From Pedobacter hartonius (GTDB lineage: Bacteria > Bacteroidota > Bacteroidia > Sphingobacteriales > Sphingobacteriaceae), in the NCBI RefSeq assembly GCF_900107535.1, contig NZ_FNRA01000006.1:124001-188000 (forward strand): a stretch of DNA of 64,000 nt. Reading direction: 5' to 3'. The notes under the pieces are model-generated. The model did no database searches. It was given only the letters and a program-made list of their open reading frames with translations, and was not told the DNA's origin. The translations under genes were made by a program, and so were the position numbers. Below are positions 8,027 through 16,450 of this stretch, one piece after another. Numbering within the stretch: the first letter of the stretch is position 1; every line of letters begins with the position of its first letter.

Positions 8027-9340
8027 TTATTGAACTTTTAATGTGCCGCTTACCTCTTTAAGATTGATTTCTGTTAGTTTAGCCTGATACTCTGCATCCA
8101 GAAAACGGATGATCGCATTAATGGAGTTTCTTTGCGCCTCCCTCAATTCCAGTGGACTGATGCTTCCCAGGCGGTATTTTTCAAAAGTGATTTCCAGATT
8201 TTCTCTGGCAAGGTCTACGTTGCCGGTCTCCACTTTCAGCAGGTCGAGATTGGTCAGATAGTTATGATAGGTTGATATCAGCAATGCCGTTACATCCTGT
8301 TTTGTTTTGTCGAGCGTAACTGCAGAAGAGTTGATCTCTACCTTGGCATTCCTTTCATTTTGGCGTTGCAGGAATCCGTTGAAAACATTCAGGTTGGCCG
8401 TCAGACCATAGGTAAGGCCATTAGCCCGCTGTGTTGTGGTAAACCCTGTCGGGCTGTTGCTTCGTGAATACTGGTACCCGCCATTCAGGGCTACCACGGG
8501 ATAGCGCTGTCCTTTAACTGCTTTCAGGTTCAGGTCAGCCAGTCTTTTACTGATGATTGCATATTGCAGGTCCGGGTTGAGCTGCATGGTCTGTGCTTCC
8601 AGTTCGGCCAGTTTCAGGTCGTTCTCAATTTTTACATTTTCATCTGCAGCGAATACGATGTTCAGGTCCCGTGCCATCAGCTGGTTTAAAGTGATTCTGG
8701 AGGTGTTGAGGATGTTCTTCTGCTGGAGGTATGTTGTAGTATCAGTATTGAAGTCTACCCTGGCCGTAACCACGTCCAGTTTAGAGCCCCTTCCGATTTG
8801 CAGTTTATTATTGGCGATGACCACCCGCAGGCGCGAAACCACCATCGCACTGTCGGTAGCCCGCACCAGTTTTTGTTGCCTCACTATCGCATAATAAGCA
8901 GATACAACGTTTGAAACCGTGGTCAGAATAGTAGATTTAGCTGCTGCTTCCCCCTGTTTTTGCAATTCTTTAAGGCGGTCATAATTGGTAAACATCTGGA
9001 GTCCGTCAAAGATTGTCCAGTCCAGTGCCGCTCCGTAGCTCATATTGGTATTGCGAACCCCGTTTGCTTCCACCTGGGCGCCGGTAGAACGTGTTTGCCT
9101 TGTATCCTGCCTGCTTCCGCCGTCGCTGAAGGTTCCTCCCAATGTAGGCAGCATACCTGCATTTCCTACATTCACATTGTTTTTCGCAATGGTAATGTCA
9201 TTGTTTACGAGCCGGATATCATAATTGTTTTTCAGTGCAATAGTAATAGCATCTTCCAGCCGGAGTGTGTCCTGCCCTTTTACCATTTGTGTACAGCAGA
9301 CAATCAGTACGGCTAACGAATAAAATAAATGTTTGTTCAT
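8027..9340 (-). CDS. TolC family outer-membrane efflux protein
   Basis: A 437-residue protein with a signal peptide ending near MVKGQ. Two repeated long helical halves are typical of TolC/OprM trimers: DTLRLEDAITIALKNNYDI opens the first and ATMQLNP-type coiled segments open the second. The C-terminal half includes LRLGSISPLELREAQ-like family sequence (YRLGSISPLELREAQRNS). TolC proteins form the outer-membrane duct of tripartite pumps. It lies 11 bp downstream of the RND permease gene and is the third member of the adaptor-permease-duct operon. Length is normal and the frame intact. Confidence 0.93.
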   Translation of the reverse strand: MNKHLFYSLAVLIVCCTQMVKGQDTLRLEDAITIALKNNYDIRLVNNDITIAKNNVNVGNAGMLPTLGGTFSDGGSRQDTRQTRSTGAQVEANGVRNTNMSYGAALDWTIFDGLQMFTNYDRLKELQKQGEAAAKSTILTTVSNVVSAYYAIVRQQKLVRATDSAMVVSRLRVVIANNKLQIGRGSKLDVVTARVDFNTDTTTYLQQKNILNTSRITLNQLMARDLNIVFAADENVKIENDLKLAELEAQTMQLNPDLQYAIISKRLADLNLKAVKGQRYPVVALNGGYQYSRSNSPTGFTTTQRANGLTYGLTANLNVFNGFLQRQNERNAKVEINSSAVTLDKTKQDVTALLISTYHNYLTNLDLLKVETGNVDLARENLEITFEKYRLGSISPLELREAQRNSINAIIRFLDAEYQAKLTEINLKEVSGTLKVQ

Positions 9341-9351
9341 TTGTCGGTATT

Positions 9352-12300
9352 TTAGGCTGTTACAGGTTTTTCTGTTTTTTCTTCAGCCAGTGCTGCTTTA
9401 AGAGAGTTTTCTAATTCGGTATTTTCTTTGTGTTCTTTAGACCAGTAGGAATAAATGGAAGGAATAACAAAAAGGGTAAGTACCAGCGAGAACGTTGTTC
9501 CGCCTACGATCACAATACCCATACCCATCCGGCTTTTTGCCGCTGCACCCAGTGCCATAGCGATAGGAAGTGCGCCTATGGCAATGGCCAGACTGGTCAT
9601 TAAAATAGGGCGCAGACGTGAAACAGAAGCTTCCCTGATGGCATCATGTACACTTTTGCCTTCCTCTTTCAGCTGATTGGCAAACTCCACGATCAGGATA
9701 CCATTTTTTGTGACCAGCCCGATCAGCATGATCGTACCGATCTGGCTGAATATATTCCAGCTCTGCCCAAATAGCCAGAGGGAAAGGAATGCCCCTGCAA
9801 CAGCCATGGGTACGGTAAGAATGATAATGACAGGATCTTTGAAACTCTCAAACTGTGCAGAGAGGATCAGGTATACCAGCAGCAGGGCCAGCCCGAAAGC
9901 AAAAAGGGTATTGGAAGAACTTTCTTTAAAATCCCTGGATTCCCCGCTCAGATCGGTAGAGAATGATTCATCCAGCACCTTCGCACTGATCCTGTCCATC
10001 GCTTCAATTCCGTCGCCGATGCTTTTCCCTGGGGATAGGCCTGCGGAGACTGTCGCTGCGGTAAAACGGTTATTTCTGAACAGCTGAGGAGGGCTGCTTT
10101 CTTCTTTGGCGGTTACGAGGTTGTCAATCTGAATCAGTTCACCTCTGTCACTGCGTACATACACCGAGCTCAGGTCTAAGGGGTCTTTACGGTTGCCGCG
10201 GTCAAACTGACCGATGACCTGGTATTGTTTTCCGTTCATGAAAAAGTAGGAGAAACGCTGACCACTGAGGCCCAGCTGCAGCGTTTGTGCAATTGCAGAA
10301 ACGGAAACACCCAGGTTTTTTGCCTTATCCCTGTCGATCGTCAGGTTGATCTCCGGTTTGTTAAATTTAAGGTTCACGTCTGACACGGTGAACGTAGGGT
10401 CTTTACTTACTTCATCCATAAACAGGGGTACTTTTTCTCTCAGCTTTTCGAAATTCTGTGCCTGGATGATATAGCTGATCGGTAAGCCCCCGCGGCGGCC
10501 TACAGAGATTGTTGGCTGCTGGGTCACTACAACCTTACCTTCTGAATATTTTTTGGTGATCCTGGTCAGCTGTGCGGCAATCTCCTCCTGGGAGCGGTCG
10601 CGTTCTTCGGGATCAGTAAGTCCCATCCTGATAATTCCGCTGTTGACAGAGCCTGAGCCTCCGAAACTTGGTGAACTGATCGTAATCAGGACTGCTTTCT
10701 CAGGAACAGAATCCTGGATCATTTTACCGATTTTCAGCATGAAGGCATCCGTATAATCAAAAGAAGAACCTTCAGGAGTAGTGATGTTCATATTGATTAA
10801 ACTTCTGTCATCATAGGGCGCAGTTTCTTTCGGCAGGATGTTCCAGAATAAAACGATCAGTCCAACGCAAACCGCTATGATAGGAATGGCCAGCCACTTT
10901 TTATTCAGAAACTTATTCAGGTTTTCTGCATAATTATCGTTTAGTGCTATAAAGTAGGGTTCAGACCAATTATAAAAACGTGATTTGGTGTGTCCTGTGC
11001 TCTTCATCAGGTAAGCATTCAGCATCGGTGTAAGCGTTAGCGATACAAATGCCGAAATGAGTACCGCAGCACCGATTACAATCCCAAACTCACGGAACAG
11101 GCGCCCCACAAATCCCTGCAGGAATACTACCGGCAGGAATACTGCTGCAAGGGTAATGGAGATTGAAATAACCGCAAAAAAGATCTCATTCGAACCCTTG
11201 ATGGCTGCTTCAAAAGGAGAGTAGCCCTCTTCCACTTTTTTAAAGATATTTTCTGTGACCACGATCCCATCATCCACTACCAAACCTGTGGCAAGCACGA
11301 TAGCCAGCAAACTGAGTACGTTGATAGAAAACCCACAGACATACATAATAAAGAATGTAAACACCAGGGACACCGGAATATCAATCAGAGGCCGTACAGC
11401 AATCGCCCAGTCGCGGAAAAACAGGTAAATGATAATAATCACGAGCACCAGCGAAAGGATGATCGTTTCTGCTACTTCTGTTACAGAGGTTTTTATAAAT
11501 CTGCTGTTATCCAGAGATATGTTTAACTGCATATCCTTTGGGATATCTTTTTTCAGCTGCTCAAATCTCTTGTCAAATTCCTTTGAAATCTCCAGGTAAT
11601 TTGCACCGGGAAGTGGAATCAGCGCTACGGATACCATCGGTCTGGCCGATTCTCTCAGGATAGTTTCTTCATTTTCAGGGCCAAGTTCTGCATAACCTAC
11701 ATCTTTAAGCTTGATCACGTTGTTTACATCATTTTTCAGGATCAGGTTGTTAAACTGCTCTTCATTGGTGAGTTTGCCCAGGGTTTTTACGGTTAGCTCA
11801 GTACTGGCACCTGTGATTTTACCGGAAGGAAGTTCCACATTCTCATTGTCCAGTGCCGTCACGATGTCCTGTGAGGTCAGGCCATATGCTGCCAGTTTAT
11901 TAGGGTCTATACGGATACGCATAGAATACTTCTTCTGCCCCTGAATCTGCACACCGCTCACACCTGCAATGGTCTGTATCCGCTCCGCGATCACGTTTTC
12001 GGCGTAATCACTCAGTTCAAGCGCATTTCTTTTATCGCTCTGCACAGTCATGGTAATGATCGGATCTGAATTGGCATCTGCTTTACTCACTACCGGGTTA
12101 CCGTCGATATCCTTGGGTAAGCTCCTGGCAGCCTGTGACACTTTATCACGCACATCATTTGCGGCCTCTTCAATATTCTTATCGAGGTTAAACTCAATGG
12201 TAATGTTACTGCTTCCCTGATTACTGGATGAAGTGATGTTCCTGATTCCGTCTATCCCGTTAATGGATTTCTCCAGTGGCTCGGTAATCTGCGATTCAAT

Positions 12301-12474
12301 AATGTCTGAGTTGGCTCCCGGATAGGAGGTACGTACAGATACTACTGTTGGATCTATATTTGGAAATTCCCTGACACCCAGAAAAGTGTATCCGATTACC
12401 CCAAAGAGCAGGATCATCAGGTTCATGACTATCGCCAGAACAGGCCTTTTTATACTCGTGGTTGATATACTCAT
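9352..12474 (-). CDS. RND efflux transporter permease subunit (HAE1 type)
   Basis: A 1040-residue inner-membrane proton-driven transporter. It has the twelve-helix RND plan with two large periplasmic loops: helix 1 near residues 10-30 (VLAIVMNLMILLFGVIGYTF) and a central helix cluster around residues 340-480. The proton-relay Asp pair is in LATGLVVDDGIVVTENIFKK, and a second helix cluster starts after about residue 860 (LFAFGLALLLVYLILSAQFES). The motif SFKDPVIIILTVPMAVAGA is typical of AcrB/MexB-like HAE1 members. It should export hydrophobic or amphiphilic compounds through the adaptor and TolC partners encoded 10-11 bp either side. The substrate is not predictable. Confidence 0.95.
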   Translation of the reverse strand: MSISTTSIKRPVLAIVMNLMILLFGVIGYTFLGVREFPNIDPTVVSVRTSYPGANSDIIESQITEPLEKSINGIDGIRNITSSSNQGSSNITIEFNLDKNIEEAANDVRDKVSQAARSLPKDIDGNPVVSKADANSDPIITMTVQSDKRNALELSDYAENVIAERIQTIAGVSGVQIQGQKKYSMRIRIDPNKLAAYGLTSQDIVTALDNENVELPSGKITGASTELTVKTLGKLTNEEQFNNLILKNDVNNVIKLKDVGYAELGPENEETILRESARPMVSVALIPLPGANYLEISKEFDKRFEQLKKDIPKDMQLNISLDNSRFIKTSVTEVAETIILSLVLVIIIIYLFFRDWAIAVRPLIDIPVSLVFTFFIMYVCGFSINVLSLLAIVLATGLVVDDGIVVTENIFKKVEEGYSPFEAAIKGSNEIFFAVISISITLAAVFLPVVFLQGFVGRLFREFGIVIGAAVLISAFVSLTLTPMLNAYLMKSTGHTKSRFYNWSEPYFIALNDNYAENLNKFLNKKWLAIPIIAVCVGLIVLFWNILPKETAPYDDRSLINMNITTPEGSSFDYTDAFMLKIGKMIQDSVPEKAVLITISSPSFGGSGSVNSGIIRMGLTDPEERDRSQEEIAAQLTRITKKYSEGKVVVTQQPTISVGRRGGLPISYIIQAQNFEKLREKVPLFMDEVSKDPTFTVSDVNLKFNKPEINLTIDRDKAKNLGVSVSAIAQTLQLGLSGQRFSYFFMNGKQYQVIGQFDRGNRKDPLDLSSVYVRSDRGELIQIDNLVTAKEESSPPQLFRNNRFTAATVSAGLSPGKSIGDGIEAMDRISAKVLDESFSTDLSGESRDFKESSSNTLFAFGLALLLVYLILSAQFESFKDPVIIILTVPMAVAGAFLSLWLFGQSWNIFSQIGTIMLIGLVTKNGILIVEFANQLKEEGKSVHDAIREASVSRLRPILMTSLAIAIGALPIAMALGAAAKSRMGMGIVIVGGTTFSLVLTLFVIPSIYSYWSKEHKENTELENSLKAALAEEKTEKPVTA

Positions 12475-12484
12475 TTCGGCATGT

Positions 12485-13558
12485 TTAGTTTTTAACCACA
12501 GAAACTTTTACTGGTGCATCCTCTTTCAGGGACATCGCACCGGTAGTTAAAACTGTATCTCCGACAGACAATCCAGAGGTAATAACGATGTTCTCATCCG
12601 TCCGTGTACCGGAATGAACCTCAACCTGTTTTGCCTTTCCATTTTTGCTGATAAATACAGTTTTTCCTTTTAATACAGGAATGATTGCCTGATTGGGAAC
12701 GAGGATTGCATTTTCAACATTGCTCAGCACCAGGGATACTTTGGCGAATGAGCCGGGGAGTAATTCGTTTTTTTCATTTTGTGCCAGTGCTTTGATCTGT
12801 AAAGTCCTGGTTTGTGCATTTATTCCGGGCTCGATCGCGAAGACCTTTCCGGTATAGATTTGATTTGAACCGTCAGTACGGAAAGTGATACCGGAATTTA
12901 ACTTGATCTGCCCCATATATTTCTCCGGTACAGAAAAATTAATTTTAAGAGGGTTTGTGCTCAGCAAGTTTGCAATTACCGTAGTAGGAGTAATATATAC
13001 GCCTACAGAGATGGACCGCAGGCCGATCTTACCGCTGAAAGGGGCAATGATCGATGTTTTTGCCAGCTGGGCCCTGATCAGCTGTCCCTGTGCTTTGAGT
13101 GATTTCAGGTCTGCCAGTGAAGCATCATATTCTTCCTGGCTGATCGCACCTTTTGCAAGCAGCTGCCTGGCGCGGTTTTCATTGCTGGCAGACAAATTCT
13201 GCTTGGTTAATGCTTCCTGCAGCTGTGCCTGGATATCGCGGTCATTGATTTTTACCAGCACGCTTCCTTTGGTCACGTTGCTGCCTTCTTTAAAGAAAAT
13301 GCCGGTAACCAAACCGGAAACCTCGCTTTGCAAAGCTACCTGCTCATTGGCCTCAATTGTCCCGGTCACGTCCAGGTTACTGGCGAAAGAGCTGGGTTTA
13401 ATCACGATGCCATTGACAGTAAAACTTTGTGTTTTTCCGCCTTTGGATCCACCTCCGGCACCTGCTCCTTCGATCTGTTTGTTCGCAGTAATGCGGTGAT
13501 AAATAAGATAAACAATACCCGCAAAAATAAGGGCGTAAACGACGTATTTCAGTTTCAT
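12485..13558 (-). CDS. RND efflux periplasmic adaptor subunit (membrane fusion protein)
   Basis: A 357-residue adaptor with one N-terminal membrane segment (KYVVYALIFAGIVYLIYH). A lipoyl-like half follows (NEQVALQSEVSGLVTGIFFKEGSNV), then a short alpha-hairpin (NENRARQLLAKGAISQEEYD), the second lipoyl half (IIAPFSGKIGLRSISVG), and a beta-barrel and membrane-proximal domain. It bridges the RND permease and TolC. It is the first gene of the minus-strand operon adaptor-permease-TolC-kinase, with gaps of 10-11 bp. A candidate -7 element lies 29 bp upstream of the start. Confidence 0.94.
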   Translation of the reverse strand: MKLKYVVYALIFAGIVYLIYHRITANKQIEGAGAGGGSKGGKTQSFTVNGIVIKPSSFASNLDVTGTIEANEQVALQSEVSGLVTGIFFKEGSNVTKGSVLVKINDRDIQAQLQEALTKQNLSASNENRARQLLAKGAISQEEYDASLADLKSLKAQGQLIRAQLAKTSIIAPFSGKIGLRSISVGVYITPTTVIANLLSTNPLKINFSVPEKYMGQIKLNSGITFRTDGSNQIYTGKVFAIEPGINAQTRTLQIKALAQNEKNELLPGSFAKVSLVLSNVENAILVPNQAIIPVLKGKTVFISKNGKAKQVEVHSGTRTDENIVITSGLSVGDTVLTTGAMSLKEDAPVKVSVVKN

Positions 13559-13586
13559 ATAGGGCTATGGGAGCGATTAGTAGAGA

Positions 13587-13594
13587 CAAAAATA
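13587..13594 (-). promoter_or_regulatory. Candidate -7 element for the RND operon (TATTTTTG)
   Basis: On the minus strand the bases read TATTTTTG, a match to TAnnTTTG, 29 bp upstream of the adaptor start at 13558. A convincing -33 TTTG was not found at the usual distance. Confidence 0.4.
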
Positions 13595-13678
13595 TTCAAA
13601 TAAGTTCTTGAACGGTACTTGTATTAAGGATGTTACAGCTAATTTATTATTTTAAACCCCACCAAATGTCAGATGTTT

Positions 13679-13686
13679 TAAATTTG
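13679..13686 (+). promoter_or_regulatory. Candidate -7 element for the M61 peptidase gene (TAAATTTG)
   Basis: TAAATTTG matches TAnnTTTG and lies 16 bp before the ATG at 13703. The predicted transcript would have a very short leader. No TTTG lies exactly 19-21 bp upstream; a TTTA is present 24 bp away. Confidence 0.4.
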
Positions 13687-13702
13687 CCGCAAAAAAAAAT
13701 AT

Positions 13703-15499
13703 ATGAATATAAAAAAAATAGTGTGGACGCTGCTGGTCCTTATTTTGCCTTTTCTAGCAGCTGAAGCACAGGTTAAAATCAGTTATGAGGTCAGTTTCAA
13801 AGAGCCACAGGCACATTATGCCGTTGTTAAGATGGATTTGTCAGGATTGTCAAAAACATATATTGATGTTAAAATGCCTGTTTGGGCACCCGGATCATAC
13901 CTGATCAGGGAGTTTTCAAAAAGTGTGGAAGGTTTTACTGCATCTGCAGGAAAAACACCTTTGAAAGTTGAAAAGCTGAAAAAGAATACCTGGAGAATCT
14001 ACAGCGGGAAGGAAAAAGCGATAAAAATAAATTACAGCGTTTATGCTTTCGAAGTATCTATCCGTACCCCTTTTGTTGATGCCAGCCATGCATTTTTATC
14101 GCCTACCGGCATATTTATGTATCCTGATGACCAGCTTGCACTGGGCAGTACCGTGAAAATCGTTCCGTTTAAAGGCTGGGATAAAGTGTCTACCGGATTA
14201 GAGCCTGTAGCAGGCAGGTTGTTCACCTACACAGCGAAGAATTTCGATATCTTGTACGATAGCCCTATTGAAGTTGGTAACCAGGATGTTTTTGAGTTTA
14301 TGGCTGCCGGGGTAAAACATGAGGTAGCGATGTACGGTGGCGGTAACTACAATGCGGAGCAGTTAAAGGCAGATATGCCCAAAATTGTGGAGCAGATAAC
14401 AGCAATGTATGGAGAGAACCCGAATCGGCACTATACTTTTATCGTCCATAATCTGTCAAAGGGAAGCGGTGGGCTGGAGCATTTGAATTCTACTGTATTG
14501 GGTGTTGCAAGAGATAGTTATGGTACAGAAGCGGGTTATAATGGTTTTCTTGGTTTAGTTGCGCATGAATACCATCACCTTTGGAACGTAAAGCGTTTGC
14601 GCCCTGTTGCTTTAGGGCCATTTGATTATGAGAATGAGAATTACACTACGGATCTCTGGATCGCCGAGGGATTCACTTCCTACTATAAAAATAAGTTCAT
14701 GCTGCGTGCAGGATATGTTACGCCTGACGAGTTCGCCGGCGCTTTAATCAGTAGCGTTGCAGGTATTCTGAATACTCCCGGTGCAAAGATAGAATCTGCA
14801 GCGGCATCCAGCTTTGACGCCTGGATTAAGTATTACAGGCCAACTGAGAACTCCAATAACTCAACTATTTCTTATTACAGCAAGGGAGAAGTGATCGGGC
14901 TGCTGCTTGACCTGGAGATCTTGCATGCTACAAAGGGCAGCAAAAGTTTAGATGATGTCATGAAAGCGATGTACCTGCAGTGTAAAACCACAGGCAAGGG
15001 ATATACTGATGCAGAATTCAAGGCGAAAGCAGAAAGTATCAGCGGCATTGATCTTAGCGGCTTTTGGGCGAAATATGTGAATGGGGTAACTCCTGTGGAG
15101 TATGCAAAATATTTTGGATTTGCCGGAATTAAGGTTCAGGATGAGAATGCAGGAAATAATACGCCGTATCTGGGCACCGCAACGAAGGAAATCAACGGGC
15201 ATGTGGTGATCACTGCCGTATCACGTGACTCCGGCGCCTGGACAGATGGCCTGAATGTGGGTGACGAAGTGATCAGTGTAGACGGTGTAAGTGCTGAGCC
15301 TGCCCTTGAAAGGATGTCTGCAGTGCTGGACAAAAAAGTTGGGGATGCCATTACATTCAAGGTCAAAAGGGATTTCCTGGATAAGGAAATTAAAGTAACC
15401 CTGAAGGCTAATCCTAACGTAAAACTGGTTCCTTCAGTGGACAGCAGTATTACTGAAGATCAGCGGATGGTGTTAAAGAGCTGGATGGGGTTGAAGTAA
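13703..15499 (+). CDS. M61 family metallopeptidase with PDZ domain (glycyl aminopeptidase-like)
   Basis: A 598-residue secreted zinc peptidase. The signal peptide ends near FLAAEAQ (residue 23). An N-terminal beta domain with the family segment VWAPGSYLIREFSKSVEGF precedes the catalytic domain. The zinc site is VAHEYHHLWNVKRLRP, with HExxH at about residues 288-292, and the third ligand is probably the Glu in DLWIAEGFTSYY. A PDZ domain occupies about residues 485-570 (VITAVSRDSGAWTDGLNVG). M61 enzymes remove N-terminal Gly or Ala or act as periplasmic endopeptidases. The gene is divergent from the RND operon and stands alone. Length and motifs are complete. Confidence 0.93.
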   Translation: MNIKKIVWTLLVLILPFLAAEAQVKISYEVSFKEPQAHYAVVKMDLSGLSKTYIDVKMPVWAPGSYLIREFSKSVEGFTASAGKTPLKVEKLKKNTWRIYSGKEKAIKINYSVYAFEVSIRTPFVDASHAFLSPTGIFMYPDDQLALGSTVKIVPFKGWDKVSTGLEPVAGRLFTYTAKNFDILYDSPIEVGNQDVFEFMAAGVKHEVAMYGGGNYNAEQLKADMPKIVEQITAMYGENPNRHYTFIVHNLSKGSGGLEHLNSTVLGVARDSYGTEAGYNGFLGLVAHEYHHLWNVKRLRPVALGPFDYENENYTTDLWIAEGFTSYYKNKFMLRAGYVTPDEFAGALISSVAGILNTPGAKIESAAASSFDAWIKYYRPTENSNNSTISYYSKGEVIGLLLDLEILHATKGSKSLDDVMKAMYLQCKTTGKGYTDAEFKAKAESISGIDLSGFWAKYVNGVTPVEYAKYFGFAGIKVQDENAGNNTPYLGTATKEINGHVVITAVSRDSGAWTDGLNVGDEVISVDGVSAEPALERMSAVLDKKVGDAITFKVKRDFLDKEIKVTLKANPNVKLVPSVDSSITEDQRMVLKSWMGLK

Positions 15500-15565
15500 T
15501 TCAGATATAACATCTGGACTTGGTTCGGGTCTGATATTGTGATGTTGAAAAATAAATTGTATCCC

Positions 15566-15616
15566 CAAAAAATATCACCATTCAAGGTGCCAAAATGGCT
15601 CCTTGAATGGTGATAT
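15566..15616 (-). terminator. Rho-independent terminator of the minus-strand barrel protein gene
   Basis: A 16-bp perfect stem (15572-15587 with 15601-15616), with an inner GCCA/TGGC pairing in the loop. Read on the minus strand it is followed by six T residues (plus-strand A run at 15567-15572). It lies 57 bp beyond the stop of the gene ending at 15674. Confidence 0.8.
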
Positions 15617-15673
15617 TCAATGAATTTATCAGTGAAGCCAGCTCATCTCTGAGCTGCGGCGGGAAGTTCCTGA

Positions 15674-16153
15674 CTAGAAAGTGAAACGCAGTGACAGACC
15701 TAAGCCTGAAGCATCAAAGTCAGTGTCAGGAGCCAGCTGGATAGCAGGTTTCCAGTCTAAAGACAAGTTGATCGGCGCATCAGCGAATTTATAGTCTAAA
15801 CCTAATACACCATCAACGGATAAGTAAAGATCACTAGAGTCATATGGTTTATATTTTACAGAACCAATACTTGCACCACCACCATAATACCAGTTTAAGC
15901 CTTTGGCTTCAGGAATAGGCAGATAGACTTCATACAAACCTGTCACTCTAAAATAATTATAATTTCGGTTAGATCTATAATTAGCAATTAGATCTACCAT
16001 TTTGTTGTCTCCAAGGGTAGTTTTGAAGGTGATACCATTGGCCGCGCCGAACCGTCCGCCGATTGCATTGTCATAACCCTGGGCTTTTGAAGAAGAATGG
16101 ATGGCGAGTGTTGCGATGAACGCTAAACAGAGTATAGTAAATACTTTTTTCAT
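15674..16153 (-). CDS. Small outer-membrane beta-barrel protein (hypothetical)
   Basis: A 159-residue protein with a signal peptide of about 24 residues (MKKVFTILCLAFIATLAIHS, cleavage near SKAQ). The rest is alternating-hydrophobic strands ending in an aromatic residue (GLGLSLRFTF), the usual signature for a barrel inserted by the Bam complex. About eight strands can be counted, so a small OmpX/OmpW-sized barrel is plausible. It has no recognised catalytic motif. The gene is monocistronic, divergent from the acyl-CoA synthetase gene and followed by a strong terminator. Its role is unknown. Confidence 0.75.
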   Translation of the reverse strand: MKKVFTILCLAFIATLAIHSSSKAQGYDNAIGGRFGAANGITFKTTLGDNKMVDLIANYRSNRNYNYFRVTGLYEVYLPIPEAKGLNWYYGGGASIGSVKYKPYDSSDLYLSVDGVLGLDYKFADAPINLSLDWKPAIQLAPDTDFDASGLGLSLRFTF

Positions 16154-16355
16154 ATATAATTTGATAAGTTTGTTTGTGGTTTTCTTCTTAACAATTATTA
16201 TGCCGCGTGTTTTATTTAAGTCATATTATTTGAAAGAAAAATGATGGCTGATAGTAAAATTCGTGTTTCTGATTAGGTTTTTGGCGTGTTTTCTGAATTT
16301 GTAAAAAGAAAGCGTTTCGGGGTTGAAATTGGTTTTATTACAATAATTAATTCGT

Positions 16356-16363
16356 TAGATTTG
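16356..16363 (+). promoter_or_regulatory. Candidate -7 element upstream of the acyl-CoA synthetase gene (TAGATTTG)
   Basis: TAGATTTG fits TAnnTTTG and lies 88 bp before the ATG at 16451, in the 297-bp gap between divergent genes. No consensus -33 is properly spaced. The rest of the gap shows no gene or strong repeat. Confidence 0.3.
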
Positions 16364-16450
16364 ATAATAGGCGTTTCAACGGAGATCCGTATTTATTGAT
16401 GATCACCGCTGATCCGGACGGAATAACTAACCAAATTTAAATCTAAATGT

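Noticed and set aside
12885-13499. Plus-strand frame of 204 codons opposite the RND adaptor
   Set aside because: The adaptor reading frame is intact and typical; the opposite frame is Ser/Leu-rich shadow sequence.
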